From an uncultured Eubacteriales bacterium (lineage in GTDB: Bacteria > Bacillota > Clostridia > Christensenellales > UBA1242), in the NCBI GenBank assembly GCA_949878485.1, contig CATLAM010000004.1, positions 1-64,000 of the forward strand: DNA of 64,000 nucleotides, read 5' to 3'. Shown here in pieces: positions 28,354 to 39,049 of this stretch. The translations under genes were made by a program, and so were the position numbers. Positions within the stretch are counted from its first letter, which is position 1. Each line of letters opens with the position of its first letter. Below the pieces are notes generated by a model. That model saw only the letters and a list, made by a program, of their open reading frames with translations, made no database searches and was not told the DNA's origin.

Positions 28354-31152
28354 ATGTTTAACGACCAACATTATGACGATGATGAGTTTGAAAAACAGTC
28401 AATCGAACCTATTGACGGGCAAATGTGTTATGATGAACTTCTTCTTCCACCAAGTGAAGAAGAAAATTCGGAAGAACATGAACAACAGCCTGTTGATGGG
28501 CAGATTGATATATGGTCTTATTCGCAAAATTTAAAATCTCAAAAGGAAGAAAAAACAATGGAATATAAAGAAAATCAACAAAACTTTGAAGAAAAAAAAG
28601 ATGAAAGAAAAACTGAAATTTTGGTTAATAACTCAAATGATGTTTTAAATTTAGAAACAAATTCAGAAGTTTCAGAAGAAATTTTGGAAGAAGTTGTTTC
28701 CGAAGAAGAAAACAATGAAACCACTTCAAATGAAAATAATGGAAACAACGATTCTAATGGCGGAAACAATGGTGGCTCTGATTCTGGCGTGCTTTTTAAG
28801 TCACTTGAAGATGTGCTTCATGACAGCATGATTCCATACACAGAGCATGTTGTTATGGACAGAGCATTGCCAAGAGTGGAAGACGGTTTAAAACCTGTTC
28901 AACGTAGAATTTTGTATTCTATGCTTGAACTTGGTTTGTCGCCTGACAAACCTTACAGAAAGTCAGCGAGAATTGTTGGTGACTGTATGGGTAAATATCA
29001 TCCACATGGTGACAGTTCCGTTTATGATGCCATGGTCAGAATGTCACAAGACTTTGTTTTAAGGGCTACTTTGATTGATGGGCATGGAAACTTTGGTTCA
29101 ATCGATGGTGACAGCGCTGCTGCAATGCGTTATACTGAAGCAAGAATGACTCCACTTGCCATGGAACTTTTGCGTGATTTGGAAAAGGATACTGTTCGTT
29201 GGGGACTTAACTTTGATGACACTTTGAAAGAACCTGATGTATTACCAGGAAGATTTCCAAACCTTTTGGTTAACGGTGCTTCTGGAATTGCAGTTGGTGT
29301 GGCTACTAACATTCCACCACATAATCTTGGCGAAGTAATTGATGGGGTTGTGGCTTATATTGACAATCCAAGAATTAAACTTGATGAAATGATGAAAATC
29401 ATCAAAGGTCCAGATTTTCCAACAGGTGGCGAACTTATTTTTGGTGATGGACTTAAAAGTGCTTATGAAACTGGTAAGGGTAAAATAACCATTCGTGCCA
29501 AGGTTGGAATTGAACAGAATGGTGATAAACAGAGTTTGGTTATTACTGAAATCCCTTATCAAGTAAATAAGGCGTTGTTGCTTCAAAAAATTGCCGAACT
29601 TAAAGAAAAGAATAAAGAAAAACTTTCCGTTATAAGCGAAATTCGTGATGAAAGTGACAGAAGCGGTATGCGTGCTGTCATTCGTTTGAAGAAAGAAGCA
29701 GATGCAAAGAAAATTTTGGCATTTTTATATCAATCAACCAATTTGCAAGTTACTTATGCCATAAACATGGTTGCCATTGCTGGCGGTAAGCCAAAACTTA
29801 TGGGGCTTATGGACATCATTTCTTATTACACTGCTTTCCAACGCGATGTCGTTGTCAGAAGAACTAAGTTTGATTTGAATGTCGCAAAAGAACGCGCACA
29901 TATCGTTGAAGGGCTTTTAATTGCCATTAAAAACATTGATGCTGTCATTAAAATCATCAAAACTTCTGCCAATGTTGCAGAAGCAAGACAAAGACTTAGG
30001 GATAAGTTTAAACTTTCTGAAAAACAAGCACAAGCAATTTTGGATATGCGTCTTGCAAGACTTGTCAATCTGGAAGTAACAAAACTTGAAGAAGAATTGG
30101 CTGCTTTAAAAGAACGCATTAAGGAATTGGAAACTATTTTGGGATCTCACAAACTTCAACTTGAAGTTGTTAAGCGTGAAATCTTGGAAATTAAAAGAAA
30201 GTTTGCATTGCCAAGACGCTCTCGCGAAAGTAAGCATGGGGAAGAAATTAAGCTTGAAAAAGTTGAAGATGTTGAAGATGTAAAAGATTTCTTTGTTGCT
30301 GTGACTGCTGGAAAAACCTTGAAAAAAATCAGTGCAAAAAATTATTCAAAGTCACAACGAACATTAGTTGATGGCTCTACACTGTTTAATGTTCACACAT
30401 CTCTTCTTCCTGTTAAACACACAGACACAATTTTGATTTTCACTGACCAAGGTAATTGCTTGAAAACCACAGTGGAAAAATTGCCAGAAGGTAAGTGGCG
30501 TGACAAGGGTTTAACCCTTAAACAGATTGATAAATCTGCAGATGTAATTGAAAGTCCAGTTGCTGTTTTGAAGGTTGAAGGAAGCGGAGATATTGCTTTC
30601 TTTACAAAAGAAGGAATGATTAAACGAAGCACCGAAAAAGACTGTGTTGTAAATAAAAGTTTCTATCAAGTTGTTAAACTTTCTGGAAATGACAAGGTCA
30701 TCAATGTAGAACATGAAATTAAAGGCAAAACCTTTGGTGTTTTCAGTAAAGACGGAAATGTTGTAAACTTTGATAAAAGTGAAGTGCCAATTCAAGGCAG
30801 AATTTCTGGTGGTGTGAAAGCCATCAACATTGAAAAAGATGACTATGTTGTTTACGCTGGTCAAAACTTGTCAGATGACTTTGTGGTTATGACAAGTGAT
30901 GGTTTTGCTAAGCGTTTGAATTGTGTGGTTGTGCCAATAAGTTCAAGAAACAGAAAAGGTGTTAAATATGTCAATTTCTCTGGCAAAAATGCTTATGTTG
31001 TTTATGTTGGACTTGCCGATAAGTTTGTTGTTGACCATGGTCTTGATTTCAGTTTGCTTGAAAAGAAAAAAATGAAGCAAGCAGACAGATTAAATGTTGG
31101 AAACAATGAAGTTAAAAAGAAATTTTTAGGAGTTTACAATTTTATTGATTAA
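28354..31152 (+). CDS. Type IIA DNA topoisomerase subunit A (GyrA/ParC) with about 145-aa acidic N-terminal extension
   Basis: Core from [41 protein letters not shown]; catalytic Tyr in [14 protein letters not shown]-rich N-terminal tail. Confidence 0.93.
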   Translation: MFNDQHYDDDEFEKQSIEPIDGQMCYDELLLPPSEEENSEEHEQQPVDGQIDIWSYSQNLKSQKEEKTMEYKENQQNFEEKKDERKTEILVNNSNDVLNLETNSEVSEEILEEVVSEEENNETTSNENNGNNDSNGGNNGGSDSGVLFKSLEDVLHDSMIPYTEHVVMDRALPRVEDGLKPVQRRILYSMLELGLSPDKPYRKSARIVGDCMGKYHPHGDSSVYDAMVRMSQDFVLRATLIDGHGNFGSIDGDSAAAMRYTEARMTPLAMELLRDLEKDTVRWGLNFDDTLKEPDVLPGRFPNLLVNGASGIAVGVATNIPPHNLGEVIDGVVAYIDNPRIKLDEMMKIIKGPDFPTGGELIFGDGLKSAYETGKGKITIRAKVGIEQNGDKQSLVITEIPYQVNKALLLQKIAELKEKNKEKLSVISEIRDESDRSGMRAVIRLKKEADAKKILAFLYQSTNLQVTYAINMVAIAGGKPKLMGLMDIISYYTAFQRDVVVRRTKFDLNVAKERAHIVEGLLIAIKNIDAVIKIIKTSANVAEARQRLRDKFKLSEKQAQAILDMRLARLVNLEVTKLEEELAALKERIKELETILGSHKLQLEVVKREILEIKRKFALPRRSRESKHGEEIKLEKVEDVEDVKDFFVAVTAGKTLKKISAKNYSKSQRTLVDGSTLFNVHTSLLPVKHTDTILIFTDQGNCLKTTVEKLPEGKWRDKGLTLKQIDKSADVIESPVAVLKVEGSGDIAFFTKEGMIKRSTEKDCVVNKSFYQVVKLSGNDKVINVEHEIKGKTFGVFSKDGNVVNFDKSEVPIQGRISGGVKAINIEKDDYVVYAGQNLSDDFVVMTSDGFAKRLNCVVVPISSRNRKGVKYVNFSGKNAYVVYVGLADKFVVDHGLDFSLLEKKKMKQADRLNVGNNEVKKKFLGVYNFID

Positions 31153-31178
31153 AAGGTGGAGATGTCCACCTTTTTTAT
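31152..31178 (+). terminator. Intrinsic terminator
   Basis: AAAAGGTGGAGATGTCCACCTTTTTTATTT. Confidence 0.85.
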
Positions 31179-31264
31179 TTATAATTAAAATAAATAAATG
31201 TAAAATTGTCGTAATTTTTGTTTAATTTCTTGGAATTTTGTTAAATTTTGTTTATAATAAATAT

Positions 31265-34200
31265 ATGAAAAAAGTTCTGATGGTTGTCCTGTCAGTTTTT
31301 ATGTTTATGTCAATAAGTGTTGGCATAGGTTTTTCTGTTGGTTTCAATTTTCAACCACAACAAGCAGAAGCGGCAGATTCTGAAAATGTAGACACAAATA
31401 TTGAAAATCAAAATTCACTTACTCAAATTAACCATTATTTTTCAACTGAAATAAACGAATCAGCATCAATTCCAATCACAGGTGAAAATATTAATGATAC
31501 AAGTGAATATTCAGAATATAAAGGTTATGGAAAAATTTATAAAGCAGTTATTTTTGATCAAAATGACGGTCTATATAAAATAAAAATAGAATTAAATTCT
31601 GGCATTAAAATTAATGGTTATGTAATTCATTTTTTTGATACTGTTGACCGTATAAGACCTGTGACTAATCTTATTACAAATACAGAAATAGATACTAAAA
31701 CTGAAGAAATAACTTTTGATAGTGCTGGATGGAAAGGGATTTCTGTTTTTTGGGGAGAAGAGGCTGTTGTAAAATATGGTTTTTACGATGGGAATAATAG
31801 TATTGATTATAATGTAAGTAATACACATGGCAGTTACAACGGAACAGAAATTGGAAATGGTAATGTATACACTGTTTCTGTTTCTGCGGGTGCAGGTAAG
31901 ATGTTACATAGCATTGAGTGGGTGTATAAATCAGATAATGCAATATCTAACAGCGATGATGTTGTTTATCCAAGTGAAAATAGAATTGTTTGGGATGACA
32001 AAAGTGAAAATTTGACTGAAAATCCGTCTAGTTTGAAGAGAGAGAATGGGAGTAAATATTCAACTATTGAAATAACTGGATTTTCAAAGTTCCCTAAATA
32101 TTTAAGAATTGTTTTTAGGGAAAGTAATGAAATTTCATTTGATTTATTGGTGTCTACTGATCCTAATACACGGCATCATTCTGTATTAGAACCAAGCCCA
32201 AATGGATTTCAAAGTGTTTACACTGGCAGCACTGGGTTTTCGGTTGGAGAAATAAACAACAATATATATTCAGAAAAGCAAATAACAATTGGAGATATGG
32301 AAGAAATTAAAATTGGACCAAAAGTTTATAATCATGAATTAGGTTTATTTGCAATTGGATTAAAATATAAGATTTATTATAAAAATAAATCCCAACAAAA
32401 AGTCTATTTGACTGTTACTGGAAGCAATGATAATGAAATAGTCTTATATGAAGATGGATTTAAAGCAAGTTCAGATTTAGAGAAATATAAGTATGTGAAT
32501 GTTAAGTTAACAACTAATGATCTTAAAGATAATTTAAATAATCAAGGCTACATTGAATTATATCTTGAAGAGAGTGGGACGGAAGTTGGGCTGAATGCTC
32601 ATGCAATGTCGGATAAGTTGACAAGTCTGGGACAATATGAATCTTCCAATTTTGGAGGGAAGATTGAGATTTCAACAAATTCAAATATTTATAATGTTTC
32701 AGCGAATTATTCTCAAGGCTATGATTTTTCTGCAAGGATAATAGACACTAAAAATGTTGGTTATGTAACATTCTTTCCAAGCGAAATTTTAAATTCAAGT
32801 GACATTGGGAAACAAGATTCTAAAAGCGTTTTTGCAGTTTCTATGGATAAAGCGGGAAGTGATGGTAATTATAGTTTAAAGGCACATGGAAGCAGCAGAC
32901 CTTTAAAAGAAGAAAATAAAGAAAATGGGTTTGTTTATTATGACAATATTTTTACAGCGTTTATTTATTACACGATGAATGCATATGACGAAGCAGGCAA
33001 TGAAGGCCAATTTATTATGAATTTGCCAGATGATTACAAAATTGAAGTTTATTGTTATTTTTCTCTTCAACAATTTCAATTTAATGGTTTAAATGTTGTT
33101 GATGATAAAGTTGTTGAAGATAAAAATGAAGAAGAAATGTTAAACAAAGAATTTTCTTTCAGCAACAAAGTTAAAGTAACTTACAATTTGCCAAACAATG
33201 GTGGTGAAGTCATTATGTTTGAAAGTGACTTTAAAAAAGACCTTAAAGTTTATTATGGTGCAACAGTTTCTTTAAGTCTTATGGATGGAAAAGAGTTTAG
33301 ATTTGTTGGTCTTTATTACAGCAATGAAACAGAAGACAAACTTATCAGTGTTCCTTCTCAAATAGAAGAAATTTCAGGGAACATTGTTTACAACTATGAA
33401 TTTGATTTCACAACAAACAAGCCTTTAAACTTAAAAGCAAAATATGTTTCTTATTCTGTGACAGACAAACGAATTTATCCAACCAACAGAGTTTACAGCA
33501 TCAGTTCTGCTGAAGATTTAATTTGGCTTAGCAACAGTGTTTTGAATGGAAACACTTTTGAAGGTTATATTGTTAAACAGACAGGAAATATTGTTTTTAG
33601 TGATGATGAAAATTTGCATCCTATTGGAACTGTTAAAACTCCTTTCAAAGGCGTTTATGATGGAAATAATTACACTATTTCAAATTTGAAATTCTTTGCT
33701 GTGGATGATTATACTTTAAACCTTAAAAATGTCGGTTTGTTTGGATGCACTGAAAATGCAACCATTAAAAACGTCAATATTGTTTCTAATGGAAATGGTT
33801 TGGTTAAAGGGCTTTCAAATGTTGGCGGAATTGTTGGCTATGCAAAAGGCACTAAATTTAAATTTGTCAGAAATTTCAACTTAAATGTAGATTTAAAAAA
33901 TAATGGTCAATATATTCCAGTTGAACTGTTTGATTTTAAGAAAGAAATTCTCAAAAATTCTAATGTCACTTTGGTTAATCCAGAAATGAACAATTTTGGT
34001 GGAATAGTTGGTCTAGCAGAAAATTGCAGTTTTACAGCAGTTTCTTGCAGTGCAAATGTTTTGGCTGGTGGAAACATGGAAACATCAGGTGGAATAGTTG
34101 GTTTTGCAAAAAATTGCAATTTAGACAAATGTGTTTATGATAAAAGTCAAGCAAATTCAATGTCTGAAATTGATTTAAAATTGCTTAATTGTGATGCAAA

Positions 34201-34411
34201 AAGCGTTGTGTCTAATTGTTGTGTTTATAAAGATCAACAAACCAATATTTATTATACAACTGTTAAAAATGTTTTGTATTTTGGTGAAATTCAAAGTAGT
34301 GACGATAAACTTTCTGTAAATATAAACGGAACAGAAAATGAATTGTCGAATGATATTTGGTTTATTTTAAATGGCAGGACAGAATTAAAAATTTTCTATT
34401 GGGGTTATTAA
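31265..34411 (+). CDS. Large secreted/surface protein with GLUG-type repeats
   Basis: N-terminal signal peptide ...QQAEAAD; repeats VGGIVGYAKGTKF, FGGIVGLAENCSF, SGGIVGFAKNCNL. Confidence 0.8.
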   Translation: MKKVLMVVLSVFMFMSISVGIGFSVGFNFQPQQAEAADSENVDTNIENQNSLTQINHYFSTEINESASIPITGENINDTSEYSEYKGYGKIYKAVIFDQNDGLYKIKIELNSGIKINGYVIHFFDTVDRIRPVTNLITNTEIDTKTEEITFDSAGWKGISVFWGEEAVVKYGFYDGNNSIDYNVSNTHGSYNGTEIGNGNVYTVSVSAGAGKMLHSIEWVYKSDNAISNSDDVVYPSENRIVWDDKSENLTENPSSLKRENGSKYSTIEITGFSKFPKYLRIVFRESNEISFDLLVSTDPNTRHHSVLEPSPNGFQSVYTGSTGFSVGEINNNIYSEKQITIGDMEEIKIGPKVYNHELGLFAIGLKYKIYYKNKSQQKVYLTVTGSNDNEIVLYEDGFKASSDLEKYKYVNVKLTTNDLKDNLNNQGYIELYLEESGTEVGLNAHAMSDKLTSLGQYESSNFGGKIEISTNSNIYNVSANYSQGYDFSARIIDTKNVGYVTFFPSEILNSSDIGKQDSKSVFAVSMDKAGSDGNYSLKAHGSSRPLKEENKENGFVYYDNIFTAFIYYTMNAYDEAGNEGQFIMNLPDDYKIEVYCYFSLQQFQFNGLNVVDDKVVEDKNEEEMLNKEFSFSNKVKVTYNLPNNGGEVIMFESDFKKDLKVYYGATVSLSLMDGKEFRFVGLYYSNETEDKLISVPSQIEEISGNIVYNYEFDFTTNKPLNLKAKYVSYSVTDKRIYPTNRVYSISSAEDLIWLSNSVLNGNTFEGYIVKQTGNIVFSDDENLHPIGTVKTPFKGVYDGNNYTISNLKFFAVDDYTLNLKNVGLFGCTENATIKNVNIVSNGNGLVKGLSNVGGIVGYAKGTKFKFVRNFNLNVDLKNNGQYIPVELFDFKKEILKNSNVTLVNPEMNNFGGIVGLAENCSFTAVSCSANVLAGGNMETSGGIVGFAKNCNLDKCVYDKSQANSMSEIDLKLLNCDAKSVVSNCCVYKDQQTNIYYTTVKNVLYFGEIQSSDDKLSVNINGTENELSNDIWFILNGRTELKIFYWGY

Positions 34412-34443
34412 AAGAAGTAAAAATTTTTGCTTCTTTTTTTATT
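34411..34443 (+). terminator. Intrinsic terminator
   Basis: AGAAGTAAAAATTTTTGCTTCTTTTTTT. Confidence 0.75.
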
Positions 34444-34600
34444 TAGGACACAACAGAATGTTCTATTTTTTTGTTTATCCAAATATATTATTTTGTGTAA
34501 AAGATTGATTTTCGACATTTTTTACTGATTTGAGAAAATATCAGACAAAATTTTGGTTGTTGAAGTTAATCTATATATTTAAAATAAAAGGTAGGTTTGT

Positions 34601-35365
34601 ATGCATTTCTGTGTTATCAAATCAAAAACAATCAGAATCTTTCTTGCAATGGTTTTAGTTATGGTGCTTTTGGCGATTTCTATTAATGGGACAACTTCCG
34701 CTTCGGTTTATTTTGGATATTCAACGCGAAAGGTGCCGATTTACAATGTGGAAACAACCGAAAAGCAAGTGGCAATTTCTTTTGATGCTGCGTGGGGTGC
34801 GGACAAAACACAAGGCATTATTGAAATTTTGAAAGAGTTTGATGTCACTGCAACTTTCTTTCTTGTAGGTTTTTGGGTGGATGATTATCCAGAAATGACC
34901 AAAGCGATTGCGGACGCTGGTTATGAAATTGGAACTCACTCAAACACTCATCCTGACATGGCTAAACTTGACAAAAACACCACAAGAAGTGAATTGGAAA
35001 CTTCAATTTCCAAGATTAAATCAGTTACAGGAAAAGATGTAAAACTTTTCAGAGCGCCTTTTGGCTCTTACAACAACACATTGCTTGAAACAGCCGAAGA
35101 ACTGTCTTTAAAGACCATTCAATGGGATGTTGACAGTTTGGATTGGAAAGGACTTTCTGCTGGCGAAATGGCAGGAAGAGTGACTTCCAAAGTTAAAAAC
35201 GGCTCTATAATTTTGATGCATAACAATTCTGACAACATCCTTGATGGACTTAGATTAATTTTGAACAAACTTAAAGTTCAAGGTTACAAAATTACATCAA
35301 TTTCAGAATTGGTTTATCAAGACAATTACACTGTGGATAGAAATGGAATACAACACAAAAACTAG
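34601..35365 (+). CDS. Polysaccharide deacetylase (NodB-like, PdaB-type)
   Basis: Signal anchor, VAISFDAAWGADKT, IGTHSNTHPDM, LFRAPFGSYN, SIILMHNNSDN. Confidence 0.92.
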   Translation: MHFCVIKSKTIRIFLAMVLVMVLLAISINGTTSASVYFGYSTRKVPIYNVETTEKQVAISFDAAWGADKTQGIIEILKEFDVTATFFLVGFWVDDYPEMTKAIADAGYEIGTHSNTHPDMAKLDKNTTRSELETSISKIKSVTGKDVKLFRAPFGSYNNTLLETAEELSLKTIQWDVDSLDWKGLSAGEMAGRVTSKVKNGSIILMHNNSDNILDGLRLILNKLKVQGYKITSISELVYQDNYTVDRNGIQHKN

Positions 35366-35375
35366 GAGGAAAATT

Positions 35376-36053
35376 ATGAACATTATAAAAGAAGAAACCA
35401 CAAATTTTGCTTTGATTTCAGGAAAAATTTGTTCGACACTTGAAAAATCTCACCAAGTTGAAGGTGAAGAATTTTATGAATTTAAGGTTGCTGTTGACAG
35501 GCTTTCAAAGGTGACAGATGTTGTGCCTGTGACTGTAAGTGAACGCTCTTTGGTTGGAAAAACACTTAAAGAAGGTGACCTTGTTAAAGTTTGTGGGGAG
35601 TATAGAAGTTATAACAAACTTGTCAGTGACAAGAGCAGACTTATTTTGCATGTTTTTGCCAAAGAAATTGAACTTTGTGAAAGTTTGGAAGAAAATTTAA
35701 ATGAAGTTAAACTGACTGGCTTTTTATGTAAAAATCCAGTTTATCGCAAAACTCCTTTTGACAGAGAAATTTGCGACATTCTTTTGGCTGTAAACAGACC
35801 AAACTATCATAAGACCGATTATGTTCCTTGCATTTTGTGGGGAAGAAATGCCAGATTTATGGCAGAACAAAATGTTGGTTGCAAGGTGGAACTTACAGGA
35901 AGAATTCAATCTCGTGAATATTCCAAAACTTCGCCTGATGGTCAGATTGAAGTTAAAACCGCTTATGAAGTTTCTTGCCGAAGAATTTCAATTTCATCAA
36001 ATATGGTTAAGATTGAAAACAATTCTGATGACAGTGACAGAGCAGCAAATTAA
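35376..36053 (+). CDS. Single-stranded DNA-binding-like protein with two OB-fold-like segments
   Basis: RBS AGGAGG; LISGKICSTLEKSHQVEGEEFYEFKVAVDR... and VKLTGFLCKNPVYRKTPFDREICDILLAVNRP...YVPCILWGRNARF...VELTGRIQSREY. Confidence 0.7.
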   Translation: MNIIKEETTNFALISGKICSTLEKSHQVEGEEFYEFKVAVDRLSKVTDVVPVTVSERSLVGKTLKEGDLVKVCGEYRSYNKLVSDKSRLILHVFAKEIELCESLEENLNEVKLTGFLCKNPVYRKTPFDREICDILLAVNRPNYHKTDYVPCILWGRNARFMAEQNVGCKVELTGRIQSREYSKTSPDGQIEVKTAYEVSCRRISISSNMVKIENNSDDSDRAAN

Positions 36054-36067
36054 GAAAAATTTTAAAA

Positions 36068-36106
36068 TTGTTGAAAATTCAACAAAAATTGTTGACATTT
36101 CAACAA
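36068..36106 (+). promoter_or_regulatory. Two tandem palindromic operators at the marR promoter
   Basis: TTGTTGAAAATTCAACAA (36068-36085) and TTGTTGACATTTCAACAA (36089-36106), centres 21 bp apart; the second overlaps -35 TTGACA. Confidence 0.8.
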
Positions 36107-36120
36107 TTTTTTTATATACT
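36092..36120 (+). promoter_or_regulatory. Promoter TTGACA-17-TATACT for the marR-degV unit
   Basis: -35 36092-36097, 17-nt spacer, -10 36115-36120. Confidence 0.85.
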
Positions 36121-36142
36121 ATATAAGTGTAAGGATGGTTAT

Positions 36143-36592
36143 ATGAACGAACGTTTTGATAAGTTTACTTTTTTAATTATGGAAATAAATCGTTCCATTC
36201 AAAGAATTAAAAAACAGGAAATGGAAAACTGGGGTTTGAAAGGAACTCATGTTTCTTGTCTTTATCAACTTTTTAATCACAAGGAAGGGAAAACTTCCAC
36301 CGAACTTTGTGTGTTATGCGGGGAAGATAAGGCGACAATTTCACGAACACTTCGTGAACTTGAAAAAGAAGGCTATGTTTTTGTGGATGAAAACAGTTTG
36401 CAAAAATATAAAAATCCTTACAAACTTACTGCTGATGGCAAGAAAGTTGGCAAGAAAGTTTCTGATAAGATTGACCAACTGCTTAAAGCAGGAAGTGCGG
36501 GGATTAAAGAAAGTGAAAGAGAAAAGTTTTATGAGCAACTTTCCTTAGTGCTTTCAAACTTGCAAAAAATTGAAGAAAAATATGGAGATTAA
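36143..36592 (+). CDS. MarR family transcriptional regulator
   Basis: wHTH: CVLCGEDKATISRTLRELEKEGYVF; start moved downstream of the mapped promoter. Confidence 0.88.
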   Translation: MNERFDKFTFLIMEINRSIQRIKKQEMENWGLKGTHVSCLYQLFNHKEGKTSTELCVLCGEDKATISRTLRELEKEGYVFVDENSLQKYKNPYKLTADGKKVGKKVSDKIDQLLKAGSAGIKESEREKFYEQLSLVLSNLQKIEEKYGD

Positions 36593-36594
36593 TT

Positions 36595-37443
36595 ATGGCT
36601 GTAAGAATTTTAATTGATTCTGCTTCTGACATTGACAAAAAAGAAGCGGACGAAATGGGCATAGATTTCATTCCTATGCAAATCCAAATTGGAGATGAAG
36701 AGTTTTTGGATGGTGTTAATCTTTCACATAAAGAGTTTTATGAAAAACTTATTGAATGTGATGATTTGCCAAAGACAAGTATGATAAATGAGTTTAGATA
36801 TGAAGAATGCTTTGCAGAACTTACCAAAAATGGTGATGAAGTGGTGGCAATTGTTTTGTCGTCAAAACTTTCAGGATCATATAATTGTGCCAAAGACGCT
36901 TCAAAGAAATTTAAAGATAAGGTTTTTGTGGTTGATAGTTTGAATGCTTGTTTGGGCGAAAGAATTTTATGCCAATATGCTTTAAGACTTGTTCAACTTG
37001 GCAAGAGTGCCAAAGAAATTGCTGAAATTTTGGATGAAAAGAAAAACAAGATATGTCTTTTGGGGCTTCTAGGCACTTTGAAATATCTTAAAAAAGGTGG
37101 CAGAATTTCATCTACTGTGGCATTTGCTGGAGAAGTGTTTTCCATTAAACCAGTAATTCAAGTTGAAAGTGGAAAAATCAAAATGGTTGGAAAAGCAGTT
37201 GGGTCTAAGAAAGGTAACAATTTGCTTGTTCAATGCATCAACAACAATGGCGGAATTGATTTTTCAATGCCTTATGCTGTGGCTTATACAGGGCTTTCAG
37301 ATGATGTTTTAAAGAAATATTTAGAAGACAGCAAATCTCTTTGGGAAGGCAAGACGGATAATGTTCCAATTTACATGGTTGGAAGCACTATAGGAACTCA
37401 TATTGGACCTGGGGCAATCGCTGTTGCTTTCTTTGCAAACTAA
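36595..37443 (+). CDS. DegV family protein (FakB-like fatty-acid-binding)
   Basis: ILIDSASDIDKKEADEMGIDFIPMQIQIGDEEFLDGVNLSHKEFYEKL...PKTSM; TIGTHIGPGAIAVAFF. Confidence 0.93.
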   Translation: MAVRILIDSASDIDKKEADEMGIDFIPMQIQIGDEEFLDGVNLSHKEFYEKLIECDDLPKTSMINEFRYEECFAELTKNGDEVVAIVLSSKLSGSYNCAKDASKKFKDKVFVVDSLNACLGERILCQYALRLVQLGKSAKEIAEILDEKKNKICLLGLLGTLKYLKKGGRISSTVAFAGEVFSIKPVIQVESGKIKMVGKAVGSKKGNNLLVQCINNNGGIDFSMPYAVAYTGLSDDVLKKYLEDSKSLWEGKTDNVPIYMVGSTIGTHIGPGAIAVAFFAN

Positions 37444-37487
37444 ATAAAAAAAGATGCTTAAATTATTAAGTATCTTTTTTTATTTAG

Positions 37488-38993
37488 TTAAAACAATGGT
37501 TCGTCATATGTGTTTGGAATTTCTATGTCCATAAGTTTAAGCACAGTTGGTGCAATTGATGTCAAAGATTTACCTTTTTTCAAACGAACTTTTTTGTGTT
37601 TTTCGCTGACCAAAATGACAGGAACTGGGTTTGTTGTGTGATTTGTAAGTTTGTTTCCATCTTTGTCAAACATTTCTTCAATATTGCCGTGGTCAGCAGT
37701 TATTATGCATTCTCCACCAACCATAAGTGTGGCAAGGGCGACTGCATAGGCTTGTTTATCGATGCATTCAATGGCTTCTTTGGCGCTTCCAAAGTTTCCG
37801 GTGTGACCAATCATGTCTGGGTTGGAAAAGTTTACAACTACAAAATCATATTTTTGTGAAGCAATTGCATCCAATACAGATTGAGTTATTTCATTTGCAC
37901 GCATTTTTGGATAGTTTTCAAAACTTTTTGCATTTATGCTGTCAATTAAAACTCTTTCTTCGCCTTCATATGGTTTTTCAATTCCACCATTCAAGAAAAA
38001 GGTTACATGTGCATATTTTGTGGTTTCTGAAATGTGGAACTGTGTTTTTCCATTTTCTGAAAGCACGCTTGCCAAATTATCGTTTATTATTTTTGGTGGA
38101 TAAAGTGTGTTCAATTTTTCAAACTTTTCGTCATATTGTGTCATGCAAGTATATAAAAAGTTGTTGAGTTTTTTCGTTTTAAATTCGTTAAAGTTTTCGT
38201 CAGTGAATGCAGATGTAATTTCTCTAGCACGGTCGGCACGGAAATTAAAGAAAAGGAAACTGTCGTTGTCTTTCAAAATCGATTCTTCATCAAAAATAAA
38301 AGGTTCAATAAATTCGTCTGTTATGCCATTATCATAACTTTCTTTTAAAGCAGACATAGGGTCAGTTGATTTTTGTCCTTTACCATCCACAAGCAAGTCA
38401 TATGCCACTTTAAGTCTGTCAAAACGCTTTTCTCTGTCCATGGCATATATGCGACCAACCATTGAACCAATTTTAGCGTTTGTTCCTTCAATTTTTTCAA
38501 TAAGTTTAGGCATAAAAAGTTTGAATGCATCATTTATGCCAGTGTCACGGCCATCTGTGATTGGATGAATATAGATGTTTTTTATGTTGTAATTTTTTGC
38601 CAAATCCAAAATGGCGAAAAGGTGTTCCATATTGGAATGAACAAGCCCTGGTGCAAGCAAGCCCATAAGATGCAAAGAAGAATTGTTTTTCTCTGCATGA
38701 GTAAGTGCTTTTATAAGGGCAGGGTTTTCAAAAAACTTCCCACTTTCAATTTCACTGTCAATTAGTTTAAGGTCTTGCAAAATCACTCTTCCACTTCCAA
38801 GTGTAAGGTGACCAACTTCGCTGTTTCCCATAACTCCGTTTGGCAAGCCAACATATTCTCCGCTTGCTTCAATTTGAGTGTAAGGAAACATCTTTTTAAG
38901 TTTGTCAAGGTTTGGTGTGCCTTGGCTTAAAACGGCATTGCCAAGTTTTTGTTTGCTTATTCCAAAGCCGTCAAGAATGACTAATGTTACCAT
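37488..38993 (-). CDS. gpmI: 2,3-bisphosphoglycerate-independent phosphoglycerate mutase
   Basis: VILDGFGIS, LPNGVMGNSEVGHLTLGSGR, FFNFRADRAREIT, ITADHGNIEEM. Confidence 0.96.
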   Translation of the reverse strand: MVTLVILDGFGISKQKLGNAVLSQGTPNLDKLKKMFPYTQIEASGEYVGLPNGVMGNSEVGHLTLGSGRVILQDLKLIDSEIESGKFFENPALIKALTHAEKNNSSLHLMGLLAPGLVHSNMEHLFAILDLAKNYNIKNIYIHPITDGRDTGINDAFKLFMPKLIEKIEGTNAKIGSMVGRIYAMDREKRFDRLKVAYDLLVDGKGQKSTDPMSALKESYDNGITDEFIEPFIFDEESILKDNDSFLFFNFRADRAREITSAFTDENFNEFKTKKLNNFLYTCMTQYDEKFEKLNTLYPPKIINDNLASVLSENGKTQFHISETTKYAHVTFFLNGGIEKPYEGEERVLIDSINAKSFENYPKMRANEITQSVLDAIASQKYDFVVVNFSNPDMIGHTGNFGSAKEAIECIDKQAYAVALATLMVGGECIITADHGNIEEMFDKDGNKLTNHTTNPVPVILVSEKHKKVRLKKGKSLTSIAPTVLKLMDIEIPNTYDEPLF

Positions 38994-39049
38994 AATTTTC
39001 TCCTTGAATTAAGAATACAATTTGCAGAGAAAAAAGTCAATCAAATTGG

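Noticed and set aside
30393-30864. Antisense ORFs opposite the topoisomerase A C-terminal domain
   Set aside because: Shadow ORFs; no independent evidence.
37727-38167. 146-aa plus-strand ORF opposite gpmI
   Set aside because: Shadow ORF of a well-supported gene; translation has no recognisable features.
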